In this document: positions 5,506 through 5,589 of the stretch, in pieces
How the letters are laid out: every line of letters starts with the position of its first letter
Position numbering within the stretch: the first letter of the stretch is position 1
NCBI GenBank assembly: GCA_937874815.1
Contig: CALNBW010000449.1
Span: 1 to 5,589 of the forward strand
Reading direction: 5' to 3'
Source: an uncultured Bacillota bacterium
GTDB lineage: Bacteria; Bacillota; UBA994; UBA5500
DNA length: 5,589 bases
Made by a program: the position numbers and the translations under genes
The notes under the pieces: generated by a model
Database searches by the model: none
What the model was told of the DNA's origin: nothing
The model's input: the letters and a program-made list of their open reading frames with translations, nothing else

Positions 5506-5589
5506 GCCCTGAGGCTGTTGCACTTAAACGCGCTAGGGCTGCGGGGCACTTACTTAGAGCACAGGAGCAGGCTCCAATCGTGCTTACAG
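5506..5589. other. Right edge with no assignable gene
   Basis: The plus frame beginning at 5511 stays open to the window end but has no start codon with a ribosome binding site, and it runs back through the terminator stem, so it is not supported. On the minus strand one frame is also open, without a recognisable protein. A small GGAGC-AG-GCTCC inverted repeat lies at 5564-5575. No tRNA pattern is visible. Confidence 0.3.

Noticed and set aside
1..5589. A novel defence, mobile or multi-gene system
   Set aside because: No transposase, integrase, nuclease, toxin-antitoxin pair, phage gene, CRISPR repeat or attachment-site duplication was seen; all three genes fall in known families.

Overview
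The window reads as an ordinary chromosomal segment of an anaerobic member of the Bacillota (Firmicutes), of roughly 50% GC. Three things point there: an oxygen-sensitive pyruvate:ferredoxin oxidoreductase, a YnzC/DUF896 protein (a family known mainly from Bacillota), and strong purine-rich ribosome binding sites close to AGGGGAG. I cannot name a genus. A Clostridia-like or Negativicutes-like anaerobe is an inference only.

Layout. Positions 1-50 hold no gene I can support. A strong stem-loop at 51-94 ends the minus-strand transcript of nifJ, which fills 108-3620 as a complete, uninterrupted 1170-residue single-chain enzyme. The 289-base interval 3621-3909 is a divergent control region. Its nifJ side has a -35/-10 pair with an inverted repeat across the -10, followed by a short leader that can fold on the ribosome binding site. 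Its plus side has an AT-rich block with a TATAAT, then a G/C-run leader. Downstream on the plus strand come a 73-residue YnzC-like protein (3910-4131), an 80-base gap with two related hairpins, and a 411-residue zinc-dependent M20-family N-carbamoyl-amino-acid hydrolase/allantoate amidohydrolase relative (4212-5447), closed by a stem-loop at 5459-5505. The last ~85 bases hold no assignable gene.

Function together. NifJ links pyruvate to acetyl-CoA and reduced ferredoxin, the central step of fermentative energy metabolism. The M20 hydrolase probably releases ammonia and CO2 from a carbamoylated amino acid or ureide, so it belongs to nitrogen scavenging or pyrimidine/purine breakdown. The YnzC-like protein has no established biochemical function. 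Nothing shows that the three share a pathway. The plus-strand pair could be one transcript, and nifJ is transcribed away from it.

I found no mobile element, CRISPR array, tRNA, rRNA or recognisable riboswitch class, and no evidence of a new multi-gene system. The points most worth checking are non-coding: the operator-like repeat at the nifJ promoter, and three places where RNA segments have competing pairing partners near a ribosome binding site.
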